Below are positions 1 through 11,664 of a stretch of DNA of 64,000 nt, in pieces. This DNA comes from Timema cristinae (lineage: Eukaryota > Arthropoda > Insecta > Phasmatodea > Timematidae). Location: assembly GCA_039000515.1 (NCBI GenBank), contig JBCFYV010000001.1, positions 34,567,655-34,631,654 of the forward strand, given 5' to 3'. The notes below the pieces were generated by a model. The model did not search any database. It saw nothing but the letters and a program-made list of their open reading frames with translations, and had not been told where the DNA came from. The stretch's first letter is position 1. Each line of letters starts with the position of its first letter. The position numbers and the translations under genes are program-made.

Positions 1-129
1 TGACTAGGATACCTAAACATAACTCAAGGTATTTAATTAGTGTATAATTTAAAGCTTGTTACGCATACTATTATTTTACAATTAATTTTATATATATTAT
101 ATGTAATTTTACCTAAACTATACTAAATT

Positions 130-176
130 TAGCGTATAACCCGAACGGGTAGTAAGACGTGGTTCTAAATAATAAA
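130..176 (+). repeat. Orphan SINE tail (tail module 1)
   Basis: 'GTATAACCCGAACGGGTAG' followed by 'TAAGACGTGG' and AT-rich sequence matches the 3' end shared by SINE families A and B. No head is recognisable upstream. Confidence 0.6.
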
Positions 177-893
177 ATATATTAAATTAGCTTAATATAT
201 AAACTTTGTGATCTTGAATCTTTTTTTCAATAGTTGGCACAATGCTTAGCTTGCTTCACAGGAGCATCATGACAAGTGGGTTGTGAAAACCCGAGCTCAT
301 AGGCCAATTACTTATGGGCGAGCGGAAAGAAATGTGTTGCAACCCCCTAGACATTGGGTAAGGTCATTAGAGCCTCTCTAGCTTGCCTTGCGTTTTTCAA
401 AGTAACAAGCCCGGATTTCCTATTGTGCTAAGTAGAACCTTTTGGAAGAAGAATTACTTAAAACACAGTATTCTTGGAATGTGAACCAATTTTGGTTTTA
501 AAATTAATAATACATTACATGTATGTTTATTAACAATTTAAACATTAGTGTTTACACAGTTCACACAGACAGCATTGAATTAAACAAAAAACTATTCCAT
601 ATCATTATGGGTATGCAGCGCAGGACTATCATACCCAGAGAATACGCCACTGTTAAAAAATGTTCTCTAATCTGCAGCCGCTTTTATAACATGGATGGTA
701 AATCATTAAAATAACTATTAGATAAACATTTATAGACCCATAGAAACCGTTAATAAAAGCAATAATAAGCCAAGCTCTTTGATATTACTGAGTTGTGTTG
801 ATCGTGAAAATGCTTTTTTGTTTGTTTCACGATAAATACTCTATATTGTCCATCCATACAGTCTTGGAAATGGCAACTCCTTTAAAGAGAGAC
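177..893. other. Intergenic, nothing recognised
   Basis: AT-rich DNA with a slightly GC-richer patch at 240-440 that does not match any repeat elsewhere in the window. No supported coding sequence. Confidence 0.5.
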
Positions 894-1101
894 TTAAGGC
901 CAGTTTCATAGTCAAATTTAGTACGCCTCAAGTGCGACGCTACACTAATTACATGACGACACCTACCTAGACCAGAATGGAATGGGCCGTTCTCGCATTG
1001 GAAACTGGCCCATTCCATTCGAGTTTAGTAGGTGTCGTCTTGTACTTAGTGTAGCGCCGCACTTGAGGCGTACTAAATTTGACTATGAAACTGGCCCTTA
1101 A
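894..1101. mobile_element. Snapback MITE, about 200 bp, flanked by TTAA
   Basis: This is a near-perfect palindrome. The left end GGCCAGTTTCATAGTC and the right end GACTATGAAACTGGCCC are inverted copies, and similarity continues almost to the centre at about 985-1015. TTAA flanks both ends (894-897, 1098-1101). TTAA suits piggyBac; if the duplication is only TTA it would suit PIF/Harbinger. It has no coding capacity. Confidence 0.8.
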
Positions 1102-1540
1102 ACATTACACTACCATTATTCTAGTTGAAACGGTATGTTAATCGCGATATATGCATTTTGAGATTGTACAAACATTTATTTTATCAGTTTATCCTATTTT
1201 ACTTTATAATACTACACCACTTCAAATCGCGACGACCTAGGCTGGAACCGAAGTTACTCTGACCAGAGTGCACGGCAAAAAACAACAAAAAAAAAACACG
1301 TTTCTACTTTCCCCCAAGGAGCAAAGACTATACTTTAATGTTATTTCCATTTAATTTATTTGCGATATTTAACGTGCACTTTCTGAACCTACTGATTATA
1401 TCAGCATTCGACTCAGAAGAAAGCTTAAGACTAGTACAGGCACAACATCCAGTTCCCGGTTATTAATTTATCACTGTTAAAGGGTAAACCCAGATTCCAT
1501 CAAGAATATATTTTTTGGTCATGTCAGGAATCTATCCCGG

Positions 1541-1605
1541 GACTTTTAGCTCAGTAGACAGACATGCTATCGACTGAGCTAAGGCATCAAATTGTAATCA
1601 ATATG
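1541..1605. repeat. tRNA-like SINE fragment (family E type)
   Basis: 'TTAGCTCAGTAGACAGACATG' spans a box-A-like region with a D-arm, followed by 'CTATCGACTGAGCTAAGG'. The same degenerate motif recurs at about 11000-11045. It is too decayed to be a tRNA gene. Confidence 0.35.
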
Positions 1606-1884
1606 TAAACTGTTAAAATGGAAAAAAGTGGTTGGCTATCTAATTTTGTAGAATGTTTATTTAATCAAAATTGTTCAAGTAAATACCCAATAAATCTGTT
1701 TGGTATAAATTTAAAAATAGATTAACCTAGTTTACCTGATCCTATCGAGCCGAAAGTGGCTGCGTTATCTGATAACTCACGATAATAATTGATAGCTCAT
1801 ATGTACCTAACGATTTCAGCACGTCAATCACATGATTCTGCCTTAAAATTATAAGCAAAGACTGACGCTTGGCATGAGATGACT

Positions 1885-1980
1885 CCTGAATAGCTTAATG
1901 GTAAGAGCATCGGTGTACAAAGTTAAATACCGCAGGTTCGATTCCCACGGTCAGGTATCAATTTTTCAATTTAAAGCATA
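1885..1980 (+). repeat. tRNA-derived SINE head (family E-like)
   Basis: It has a D-arm-like 'TAGCTTAATGGTAAGAGCA', a box B 'GGTTCGATTCC', and CCTGA/TCAGG ends that could pair, but the anticodon stem does not form a 7-base loop. I call it a tRNA-derived repeat rather than a functional tRNA. Confidence 0.45.
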
Positions 1981-2384
1981 TTAGCTAACCTAGTATAAGA
2001 GCTAAGCCAAACTTTTGAGTATTTTCGCTCTCAAATAATTTCACGTTGTTGCTAACACATAAATAATCTTTATTTAATACAAAGAACTAGTATTCCCAAG
2101 TTTGTTGACTCTGACGTAATACTATTCAGCAGGTGTTTATTAGTGCAGCACAAACATCTCCTTTTATGTTATATCCTTATCACCTTACTAATTTAGATAT
2201 AAAACTACACAACTACAAACAAGGTGTTGTTTGTGCAGTGTGTCGATTTCAGGTGCGTGATTTTTTTCATTAACTTCTTACTGATCTAAAATGTAGAGAA
2301 AAACTATATATTTATCAATCATTAGAAAAGAGGAATTAGCACTTGGCTTTTAGTATAGTGTCGGGAGTCAAACAATATCTGAGT

Positions 2385-2775
2385 ATAAGAAAAAGTTCAG
2401 TGTTTTTGCAGTTTTTTTTAAACAAAACTTTGTTTGGTAAAAAAGAAATCAAATATTTATTCCGAATAAATATAAGAGTTTAATTTATTTCACTTGTTGA
2501 CCTCAATAGTTCTTGTGTAACTGTCCAAGGGTGTCCTGGAATTTAATGACAACTTTTTACACAAATTTAAAATGTTGGTCAAATTATAATGCCTCATAGC
2601 TCGTGACAGTTATTAAACTAATGATGATAGATATCACCATGCGAGGAAAACTGAACCCAGTGTTTTTACTGAAGTAACATTTTATTTGTTTTGTCAAAAA
2701 AATATATATATTATATACAAACTGCAAAACCTCTGACCTTTACTTGTGTCCCCAACACTCCCAACTTCAGGTTAA
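2385..2775. mobile_element. Palindromic MITE, family F copy 1
   Basis: The inverted arms start 'GTTCAGTGTTTTTGCAG' on the left and end '...CTGCAAAACCTCTGACC' on the right, with the internal core 'ATATCACCATGCGAGGAAAA'. It is related to copies at about 42255, 50340 and 63590. It lies immediately upstream of the AANAT-like coding region. Confidence 0.6.
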
Positions 2776-2951
2776 TTGAAGGATTGGTTGAATCTCAATA
2801 ATCCTCTTCTCCATAAAAATTAAAAAAAATTACTTTCCTACAATCAAAAAACCTCTTAAGGCTGATTTTAAAAGTCTGTGTTCAGTTTTTTTTTTAAAGT
2901 TCTACACATATGTTATGTAAGTGTTGGGTTTTTGCCTTTTTTTTTCGGTAG

Positions 2952-5900
2952 AATGGCTGCTTCGCTTTGGAAACGGCCAGATCATGTTCCTTTCCCGTCG
3001 GTATGGCGGCGGTATGAAGGGACAAAGATGACAAACGGAAAAATCCCCAAGTTCTCCATCGAAGACCTAACTGAAGACTATGTCGAAGAAGTGATCGAGC
3101 ACATGTCAAACATTTTCCTTAGAGACGAGACGATTTGCGGTGATTCAAATCTATCTGATGATCCTGTATCGCTGGCAGAGATACAGGAATTGTGGCGGAA
3201 ATATGCCAAGCAAAGGGTGGCTCTCGTGGCCTTTGTCGACGAGGAAGGAGGTGGCCGTCGGCGCATCGCTGGAGCCAACATAACCGGGGTTGAGTACAAA
3301 GGTCATGGGGCAACTTCAGAAATGGTAAGTAATATTAGTTAAACAGTCTAATTTGGTATATTCTGTCAATTATGTTCATTAATTGTTTATAACCGATACA
3401 TTCTCAAACTAAAATTGTATCCTTAAAATATAATATAATGAAGTGATTTATTTATCGACTGTTGAGATGTTTGGATTTACTCTTTCACATTAATTAATTA
3501 ACGGCTGGGAACTGGATGTTGTGCCTATCCTAGTCTTAAGAGAGATTATAAGGCATATGACGCCATGACAGGCCGAGACAGCTCATAGTGGAAAAATATG
3601 ACTTGAATAAAAAACTGACCCAGGCCATAAACTGAAAACAGTAATGGACATAAAAAAAAGATGTTTAGTTTGTATGAATACATTCTTGAGTGATTTTCTA
3701 TTAGATTTAACAATCCTTAATAAATGGTGATATATATTTTTAAGTATGCTTTTACAATACATATCTACAGCCGAGTTTAAAAATTAGCCAAGATCCATAA
3801 GGTACATACAAACTCGAGAGAAAAATCTGTGTTAAATATTTTATAATTCTAATATTCTTTTTTAAATAGTATTCCTCTATGAATATGTTGCTGTTTGCTA
3901 ATGCTCTGGATCTTGTATTTTTTCCATTCTCCGTCTAGTGTCCCAATAGCATTTAATTAGCTTCTCCGTTGTATTTTAGTTATTACTCGACACTGAATAA
4001 AGTATTTTTCATTCATTTGTTGTAGCCATTTAGCATTAACCAGGGTGCACCGCGAGAGGTGGCTACCTTACACACCCTATGAATATATATAAGTATATAA
4101 AAATTGAGTTTTTTACTCACCGACTAAGGTGAAAAAAGTAGACTAAAATTGTTTACTTTCTTCATAGGTTACTAAAAATACATTAACTCCATTTTAGGTA
4201 AAATATGTCCTTATAACTTTGGCAAAATTTACTGTACATCAAGTGTGGGGCCTTATGAGTATTCCGTTAAGTTACATGTGACCTTCCAATGCCAAAAGGT
4301 TCCCCACCCCTGGTATATTAACTCAGTAACTCAATAAAATTTTTGACTGTCTGTCAACAGCTCAAGTCAACATACATCACATTTAGTCAGTGGTGCCTTA
4401 AACCAACGGTTAGGGTTTCAAATCCCTGTCTGAACACTCGATCAAATAAATTACTTTAGTTTACCAGAGGTTTTTTTGACTGAGTATAAATATTTATTTC
4501 AGAAGGGACAAGAAGATATTCCCGTGGGAAAGGTGGAAAAGGTAGACTTCAGAATACTATATACAATAGTGAAGACAAACCCATATGAAGGGTATCAAAA
4601 AGTTTTAAGACTAGTTCTGTAAAATGAAAACAGAGTGGAGTATGGGGATGCATGTGCTAGTCGACGATCTGTGATATTCATCTGTTTGTAGGACAAGTGG
4701 CATCATTCTGTGTAGACCAATGGCTGAGCTAAACACGTTTATTTGATGATGAAGTGAATTTGCGATTATATTATTGACCGCAACTCGCAAACTCGAGCAG
4801 TGAGTGAACATCAAATTCTGAATCGTACTCGGAAACCTTCTAAATGATGCAGCAGGCTTGCAGCAAATGACTCTATGAGCCGTTCAGTGTGTTTTGAGTG
4901 GCACTTGTGCTTCAGGAGCGGCAGAACGGCACTGAAAGATGAGGAGAGGTCAGGGTGACCTTCCATGAGAACAAACCAGGAGATTATGGGCAGTTAGGCA
5001 ACTTGTGCGTGAGGATCGCCAGATGACCAATTAGGACATTTCTGACATCGCGAATGTGTCAGTGTGGACAATCCTCGCATCCATTTTTAACATGCATTGT
5101 ATTGCCGCCAAGTTTGTACCCAAGCTTCTGAGCCCCAAAGAGAAGGAGCACCATGCCCAAGTCTGTAAGGAACTCCGTCGACATGCCCTGGATGACCCAA
5201 CCTTCATGTTGAGGATCATCACTGGAGATGAGTGTTGGATCTACGGTTACAAGCCAGAGACCAAACGACAATATTCGCAGTGGAAGAGCCCCAGATCTCT
5301 GACCGAATTTCCAGATTTATGTTCATGGAAGGTCACCCTTACCTCTCTTCGTCTTTCAGTGAGGTTCTGCCGCTCCTGAAGCACGAGTGCCACTCAAAAC
5401 ACACTGGACGGCTCATAGATTCATTGCCGTAAACCTGCTGCATCATTTAGAAGGTCTCTGTTCCAAATTTTCCGAGTAAGATACAAAATTGGATGTTCAC
5501 TCACTGCTCGAATTTGCGGGCATAATATAACCGCAAATTCACCTGTGACACCATAAATAAACGTAACACAACCACTGGTCTACACAGAATGATACCACTT
5601 GTGGTATTGATAAATGAAGGACACAGCTCACCACACCAGCACACGCATCCCCATGCTCCACTGTATTTTCATTTTATAGAACCAGTCTTGAAACTTTTTG
5701 ATACCCCCTCGTATAGCACAGGAAGGGATTGTGGGGGAGGGAAGGGCGTCTGAAGAATTTGTACTTTTTGTTCCTATATTTTTATAATAAAACTAAATTG
5801 CACTTTTTTCAAGAGGTTAAACTTAAGAACATTTATTTCTATACTGCTTTCTTTTACTGCAACATCAATAAGCTAATTGTTTAGGATTTGATTCATTTAA

Positions 5901-7363
5901 TAGCCACAGACCAACAAATTTTCCTCAAAAATAATATATATTTATTATTATAAAGGAAGTTATATCCGAAAAATTTGACAAATCAAAATTAAAGAAAAGC
6001 GTATATTTCAAGTTCATAAATATAACAGATCCTGGTTGTAAATTAGATAGTTTTCTATATTCAGCTATAAAAACCATCTCTAATAATTGCACCCAAGCAG
6101 TGATCAAATAATCAAAGGGTGTAGACTCTAATTGCACTTTTTCTTCACCAAAGCAGAAGTTAAATTACTTTGAATGTCATCTAGGAGTACCAAGAGTGGT
6201 GATTTATAGCGTTGCCAGGCCCCTTACCCCTTTATTATAAGAAGCCACTTACCATTGGCTACCATAATGATCCTTAGTTGTCAGATACTTGGTGAACATA
6301 TGGACACTACTTCAGACTTAAAGTTTGTCTTGTATGGTTTGAATGAGATTGTGAGCAAGGGCTCAAATCCTGAGTGCATGTGCTAGTTTTTTTCCCTTTA
6401 GATGGTTTCCCACTCTCCTCTTATAAGCAAGCTTGAGTATAATCTTCCTCATCTATACTCTACCATTAGTATAGTTAATGTAGTAGGATAAAAAGTAGCA
6501 TCAAGTACTACTTTATTCTAAATTGTTAGTAACACTTATGAATAAGAAAATGTTGCTCTAGTAAAAAAAAAAGAAAGATATTGTGAGCACTTTCTCTTGT
6601 TATTCGTCTGGGTTATCCTCATATTTACACACTTATAGGTATGATTTAGAGGAAATGTACCCAAATTTGAGCATATAAAAATTAAGATTTTTTTTTATAC
6701 CTCAGTATGTTGTGAGACTAGTGCCTTGGACAATGTTTTCACTAAAGTGGGTTTCACATTAATTTATTAAATATCATGTATATGAACATTATAGGCTACA
6801 AATATGCCTAATTTGTCAAAAAAAGTTAGTACCATTGTCTCTATAAGATTTTATTAAAGTTGTGTTCAAATAATTTAATTAGAAATTATCTATTATTTCA
6901 AAGAGTGCCTTACACAATTTTTAAAGTGAAAATGATTAGATTTGTAATTGTTTTACAGCTATTTAGATATGTCCTATTCTTCTTATTTTGTTCTCAGTAT
7001 AAAGGAAAACCTTTAAGAGACGTTATACAACTACTAGAACACATTGAGGGGCAGGTGAACGTGTTTGAGAAATACAACGTGAACGAGTACATGGCAGCCA
7101 TGGGGCTGTCAGTTGATCGAGAGTTCAGAGGCCAAAAACTAGGTCTGGAGCTTCTCAAGGCCAGGTCAGACCTAGGTAGGTCCGTGGGGCTCAAATTGAC
7201 CGTCACAGTCTTCACCGCGATGGCATCTCAGGTCCAAGCAGAAAGAGCTGGCTTCGAATTGCTCGCTGAAATAGACTACAAGGATTACAAGGTCGACGGA
7301 GAAGTGGTCTACCCAAAGACAACGACAAAAAGTTTCAAATTGATGGCATTGAGAATAGAGTGA
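2952..7363 (+). CDS. Arylalkylamine N-acetyltransferase-like GNAT enzyme (gene span, 2 coding exons)
   Basis: This is a spliced gene, CDS join(2953..3324, 6998..7363), giving 245 aa plus TGA. Known for the family: insect AANAT-like proteins transfer acetyl from acetyl-CoA to arylalkylamines or polyamines in the cytosol and are usually 210-260 aa. Seen: the N-terminus has the family's 'LWKRP..VPFPSVWRRYEG' start, then 'FLRDETICGD' and 'DDPVSLAEIQELWR' around residues 55-80. Exon 2 carries 'EYMAAMGLSVDREFRGQKLG', whose RGQKLG (residues about 168-173) is the Q/RxxGxG/A acetyl-CoA loop of GNAT motif A, then 'VTVFTAMASQVQAERAGFELLAE' typical of motif B. The exon junction is phase 0 with canonical GT (3325) and AG (6996-6997). 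The start ATG sits one base after a strong polypyrimidine-AG acceptor, so a 5' UTR exon probably lies upstream (not located). The substrate cannot be told from sequence. Confidence 0.9.
2953..3324 (+). CDS. AANAT-like gene, coding exon 1
   Basis: This exon gives 124 codons from ATG to the donor ATG|GTAAGT. An upstream in-frame ATG at 2878 is preceded by no family similarity and lies before a T-rich tract ending in AG at 2950-2951, so 2953 is preferred. It encodes the N-terminal acetyltransferase half, ending 'GVEYKGHGATSEM'. Confidence 0.9.
3498..3662 (+). repeat. SINE family D fragment in AANAT-like intron
   Basis: 'TTAACGGCTGGGAACTGGATG', then 'AAGGCATATGACG' and 'GACCCAGGCCATA', match the 3' part of the copy at 10620-10915. 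It is 5'-truncated. Confidence 0.6.
4586..5711. mobile_element. Rearranged mariner element: long inverted repeat with transposase fragment in the loop
   Basis: Flanking TA dinucleotides and ends resembling 'GAGGGGGTATCAAAAAGTTT' mark a mariner insertion in the AANAT-like intron. The left arm (4586-4980) and right arm (about 5310-5711) are inverted copies of each other over about 395-400 bp with many point differences. The arms hold the 5' end and N-terminal transposase region ('VFEWHLCFRSGRTALKDEERSG' read with stops). The loop (4981-5309) encodes the middle of the transposase up to the first catalytic Asp. The C-terminal half is missing. Confidence 0.85.
5056..5309 (+). pseudogene. Mariner transposase fragment
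   Basis: The reading 'AKFVPKLLSPKEKEHHAQVC', then 'DDPTFMLRIITGDECWIYGY' and 'KPETKRQYSQWKSP', is typical of mariner transposase between the helix-turn-helix and the DDE core, with the first catalytic aspartate in ITGDE. After about 5309 the frame runs into the inverted arm, so the rest of the DDE domain is absent. Non-functional. Confidence 0.88.
6998..7363 (+). CDS. AANAT-like gene, coding exon 2 (last)
   Basis: The acceptor is TTCTCAG at 6991-6997, and the exon reads in phase 0 for 121 codons to TGA at 7361-7363. It carries acetyl-CoA-binding motif A (RGQKLG) and the C-terminal GNAT core. The reading frame is open upstream of the acceptor to 6860, but that part is low-complexity intron. 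Confidence 0.9.
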   Translation, partial: YKGKPLRDVIQLLEHIEGQVNVFEKYNVNEYMAAMGLSVDREFRGQKLGLELLKARSDLGRSVGLKLTVTVFTAMASQVQAERAGFELLAEIDYKDYKVDGEVVYPKTTTKSFKLMALRIE

Positions 7364-7492
7364 AAGGTCCTATTTGACCTATAAATCAGTAAATAGGAAC
7401 TTTTAATAAGGAATTTAGTAGTTATATTTCAAGGCAAATTATCATTACATATGTATTTTTAGCCCAACACAATATTTGTCATTTACTCCATA

Positions 7493-7498
7493 AATAAA
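7493..7498 (+). terminator. Poly(A) signal AATAAA of the AANAT-like gene
   Basis: AATAAA lies 130 bases after the stop codon, within 'ATAAATAAAGT', followed by T-rich and A-rich sequence. This is a good position for 3' end formation. Confidence 0.7.
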
Positions 7499-7499
7499 G

Positions 7500-8115
7500 T
7501 ATCAAATATTTTTGTTCAATTAAAAAAAAATTATGTATAGACGGTAAATAAATTGTAAAAACAAGAATAATGATGAAATTAGTTTTTGCAAACTTAGTAA
7601 GGATAACTATAAGTTCTATAAAAGCTTCTGCCTTATAAAGAAAATTGTAACAAAATGATTTGGATAACTTTTCCTTTGAGTCATTGTTAAAAACTAGATA
7701 ATGTTCGCGTTCCTACCCCCATTTCACCTTTTTCTGAGACAGACAAATTTACACTAAACTGTTGTATACTATACTCAATATCTCTTGACCTGTTGACTAG
7801 ATATGTTTTATCAGTTATTCCTGGTTATTACAAACACTTAGTAGTTAGTATTAGAGAAAGTATGTGGCATTGTATGACATGACTGAAGGCTTGCATTCAG
7901 GCCTAAGGAGGACATTTTGAGCACTCCACATTACTGGAGTACTAACATATACAATAAATAAAAAGCAAGGTCGAATGGGACACATGTCTCTTCTGTCCAA
8001 CTTAAAAGTGAGTCCCATAAGTTAGGTACATCCTATATAAGGGAGGAGAAGCACTAAAGAGATAAAAAAAATCAACATAAAATGAAACAATATTTTATCA
8101 AAATATTAAAATCCG
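7500..8115. other. Intergenic, 3' of the AANAT-like gene
   Basis: AT-rich, no supported coding sequence, RNA gene or recognised repeat. Confidence 0.5.
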
Positions 8116-8231
8116 TTGAATATTTCATAAAACATAAATTTACATTTTAATTTTAATTTAAAATTAAGAATTATTGAATATTTCATAAAACATAAATTTA
8201 CATTTTAATTTTAATTTAAAATTAAGAATTA
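8116..8231. repeat. Tandem duplication of a 58-bp AT-rich unit
   Basis: Two apparently identical adjacent copies begin TTGAATATTTCATAAAACAT and end AATTAAGAATTA. No coding content. Confidence 0.9.
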
Positions 8232-8835
8232 ATTGGAGAAGAAAACGATGTAAAATAAAACTAATTAGTATTTATTTAATATAATTTATCTGTAACAATG
8301 TACATTACCTCAAAGAATTTATTTCATTTTATAATAACAAATTAAGTACACCTTATATTGCAATGATTAATTATATGAAATCATAAAATTATTATCATCT
8401 AAATAACCTACAATCCAAAATCCAAAAATATTATGCACTAATAAATATTTAGAAATCACACAGGCATATATGAGTTAGAATATCAAATTGAAGTTAATTT
8501 TAGACATAAAAAAATAATCTGATTTAGGAACAAAAGTGCTGATCAAGTTAACCTCAAAATAAAAGGACCTTTCAAATAAATTTGTAAAGCATACAAAAAA
8601 TAAATGGTAATAAATTGGTAGTAAAACTAAAAGGTATTAACTAACACATGGTTACTCTTCTTAAGTACAAAAAATAAAGTCATATTTAAACAATATTGTA
8701 AATATAAGTAAAACAAAAGTGTTGATTTTCAAACCAAGCCTATCTGAGTTTATAATAGATAATCAGGCTATTTCTATGCTACTGTGAGATGGGATGAATG
8801 AATCATTATTAAACCTTCTCTCTTATTGTATGGCC

Positions 8836-8961
8836 ATTGTTTGTGAAATGTGTATTTGGGTGATAAAGAATTGGTTGTGAAATGTGTATGTGAGGTAATA
8901 AAGGATTGGTTGTGAAATGTGTATGTGAGGTGATAAAGGATTGGTTGTGAAATGTGTATGT
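8836..8961 (+). repeat. Minisatellite, about 35-bp unit
   Basis: Repeated 'ATTGGTTGTGAAATGTGTAT' followed by 'GTGAGGTGATAAAGG' starts at about 8836, 8870, 8905 and 8940. The array is broken at 8961 by a hAT element and resumes at 9744 with 'GTATGTGGAGTGATAAAGGG'. Confidence 0.85.
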
Positions 8962-9743
8962 CAGGGTTCTTACAGACATATGAAACATAAATTTAAGGAT
9001 GGTTCAAGGATTAAAACTTCTATTTCTCGTACTGCCAAAAGCTAAATATGTCAATAAAAAAATTATCAAGTGTACCAAATTTGGTTAGTGCAGTCATTCT
9101 AGACTCTGTATGTATTGTAGTTTGGCTAGAACAGGAATTTAAGTGCTAAGGTGGATGGGAGATAAACTAATAGCTATCGGCGGGCATTTTAGTGCAAAAC
9201 TAATTATGAGTACTTAAAGTGTTAATAGGTAGTCAAAAATCTTAAAAGAATTATTAGAAATGACAGTTTTTAAAAGCAACTTATAAAAAAATTATGAATG
9301 CACACAAATTGAGATTTTTAAATATAGGAAATTAAAGAAAACAACAGCGTATTTTATCGAAAGTAGCGCTAAAGCGTTTGTCAGAAAAGTTAAACACTGT
9401 TTACCCTTGCCCCTATAGATATCCCATCCCATAAGAGCGACTATCTCTTGAAATGATCACGTGATAGCAAATAAAACAAAAGAAGCAGGAAGAGCAGCGG
9501 AGAGTAAAGTAAACACTATACAACAGCTGGCGCTTGACCCAAGAGGATGCGCTAAATATTTCATGGCCCAGTTCATCTTAAATCACAGCCTTTACAGCCA
9601 TTCTTCACAGCCATTTAAAATATAAATATTGAAACCTGGAAATTCAAGGACTTTTCAAGGCTCAGAGCAAATTAATAACATTTTACATGCCTTGAACAGG
9701 GACACATTAAATTTCAGATCTTTCATGGACCGTACAAACCCTG
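8962..9743. mobile_element. Non-autonomous hAT-like element, 782 bp
   Basis: The ends are CAGGGTTCTTACAGACAT and, inverted, CAGGGTTTGTACGGTCCAT. The direct repeat GTATGT abuts both ends (8956-8961 and 9744-9749), and the interrupted 35-bp minisatellite continues across. There is no transposase; short ORFs inside have no recognised similarity. Confidence 0.75.
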
Positions 9744-9764
9744 GTATGTGGAGTGATAAAGGGA

Positions 9765-10619
9765 GGGAGGATAACAGGCATAAAAAAACCTTGCTACATC
9801 ACCAGTCTGACACCTTATATAATTCAGAGACTTTTCAAAGTGGAAACTCACTTGCTGTAGTGGGTCAGGTAGCCGGTATTTGAGGAAAAACCACCTCTTT
9901 TAAGGCTTTTCTAACTCACCATGGCTGTGTCCTTCAAGTGTAGCCACACACATAAATGTGGACAATTTAGGACCGACAGGAAACCCTGTGCCTGCCATCA
10001 ATTGGAGGTTGGCAAGAAGTTGGGGGTCGGGCAGGGAGAACAATTTAAAAAGTAATCATTTTTACATGTTTTAAAATTCCAAGTCCCCGAAATAAAACTA
10101 GCATGATGTTTATATGAAAAATTCCAAATTTTAAAAATAATTATTGTATTTTTAAACAAATCTATGTACATCCAACTATAGTTAATGTGAATAACATTTG
10201 CGGTTAGTATCCATTTTGATTTTTAAAAAAATTATCTTAATTTCATCGTTAAAGTGCAGTAGCAAAATATCTCTATACCCAACCTCATTGATTTTTACAT
10301 TAATTATCTATTAATTGATGTATATAAATATGATTGGATCACAATTTTGACTATCATTTTCATCAAATTAACAAATTAACTTCAGTGAATTTATCAAACA
10401 ACCTTTATGAAAATTAACTTTTTATATATTTTATAAAAGTTGAGAAATAATAGTGTTAATTTTTTTTGATTGAGTTATGTGTTTTTTTTAAATGTTATAA
10501 AACTAAATTTTGGACAAAATTTATTTTTATTTGTGTATTTATAGACCGAATATATTTAAATATATATTTAATATATTTGAAAGATTTAGTAACCAAAATG
10601 TAGGGTCCAGATTAATGCA
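9765..10619. other. Intergenic, nothing recognised
   Basis: AT-rich after 10040. The 9765-10040 part is somewhat GC-richer but carries no similarity I recognise. Confidence 0.45.
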
Positions 10620-10915
10620 TTATCTGACACTTTAGCTCAGTTGGTAGTGTCTTTGTACTGAGATAATGGTCCCGGTTTAACTCCCGACTTGGCTGAAAAA
10701 AGGGTATCATTGGTGAAATGTGGGTATACCCTTTCACAGTGCTGAATTAACAGCCGGGGACTGAATGTTGTGCATGTCTTAGGTTAGATTATATAATAAG
10801 GCATATGAAGCTACGACAGGCCCAGCAAGCCGGTAGTGGAAAATATATGGCTTGAATAAAAAAATTGACCCAGACCATAGGTTGGAAACACTAAGGGATG
10901 TAAAATAAAAAGGCT
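10620..10915 (+). repeat. SINE family D
   Basis: The tRNA-like head is 'TTTAGCTCAGTTGGTAGTGTC' with box B 'GGTTTAACTCCC'. The body is 'AATTAACAGCCGGGGACTGAA' then 'AAGGCATATGAAGC', ending A-rich. It is the reference copy for the fragment at 3498. Confidence 0.7.
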
Positions 10916-11664
10916 AAGGTGTGAAGGCTTATTGCAAGAATGTGTCAACTACAACTTGGTTCAAAAGTGTATTATGTACCCTTTTTTTATCTTTACATGT
11001 AGCACGCTTACCCTACATTGCTATCGAGTGAGCTAAGGACATAATATACATGACAAACAAAATATTTCTCAGCAGAACTTTTTTTAAATTAAATTTTAAA
11101 TACTTTCACATTAAGTGAGAGTGTAAATTTTTAAAGTTTCTAGGATTACAATTTATATTTAAAATACAAAAAAGATAGATTCAAGATTTAAAAAAAAAAT
11201 TAATATTCAGATTCAACCCAATTGAAAATAGCTAGTCACATGTTATGAAAAAAAGATGTTTGCAATGACATATAATAAATTATATTTAATTTATCTATTC
11301 AACCCCTACTCTCATAAGTACTTCTTCTCTCACCACTCTTTAAATAATAAAACTTCCAATATTTAATTTAATATATTCAGATTATTTGTTTTGACTTCAC
11401 TTTTAATTGAAATAGGGACTTTGCACCCTCTGTTAGCAATTGAAATATAATGGTAACAAACCTAGTAATATGGCGTATTTATTATTTGGTATATTGAATA
11501 CTTTTACACAGGTTTTATGAACATGTATACATATTTATTGATCCTGTTATCAGTTCCTGTCCAGAAGTAGTTTAAATACACCCCTAGATCATATTTTCAG
11601 GCCATCAGTCTTCTATTAAATAGACACCGGTAATATAAGTACAATATATAATGAAGTAGAGGGT
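10916..11664. other. Intergenic, AT-rich
   Basis: A degenerate tRNA-like fragment at about 11000-11045 ('CTATCGAGTGAGCTAAGG'), otherwise nothing recognised. Confidence 0.45.

Noticed and set aside
1885..1961. Possible tRNA gene
   Set aside because: No proper 7-base anticodon loop; similar to SINE heads.
2878..2952. Upstream in-frame ATG for the AANAT-like protein
   Set aside because: The extra 25 residues are translated from a T-rich tract ending in a strong splice acceptor; family similarity begins at the ATG at 2953.
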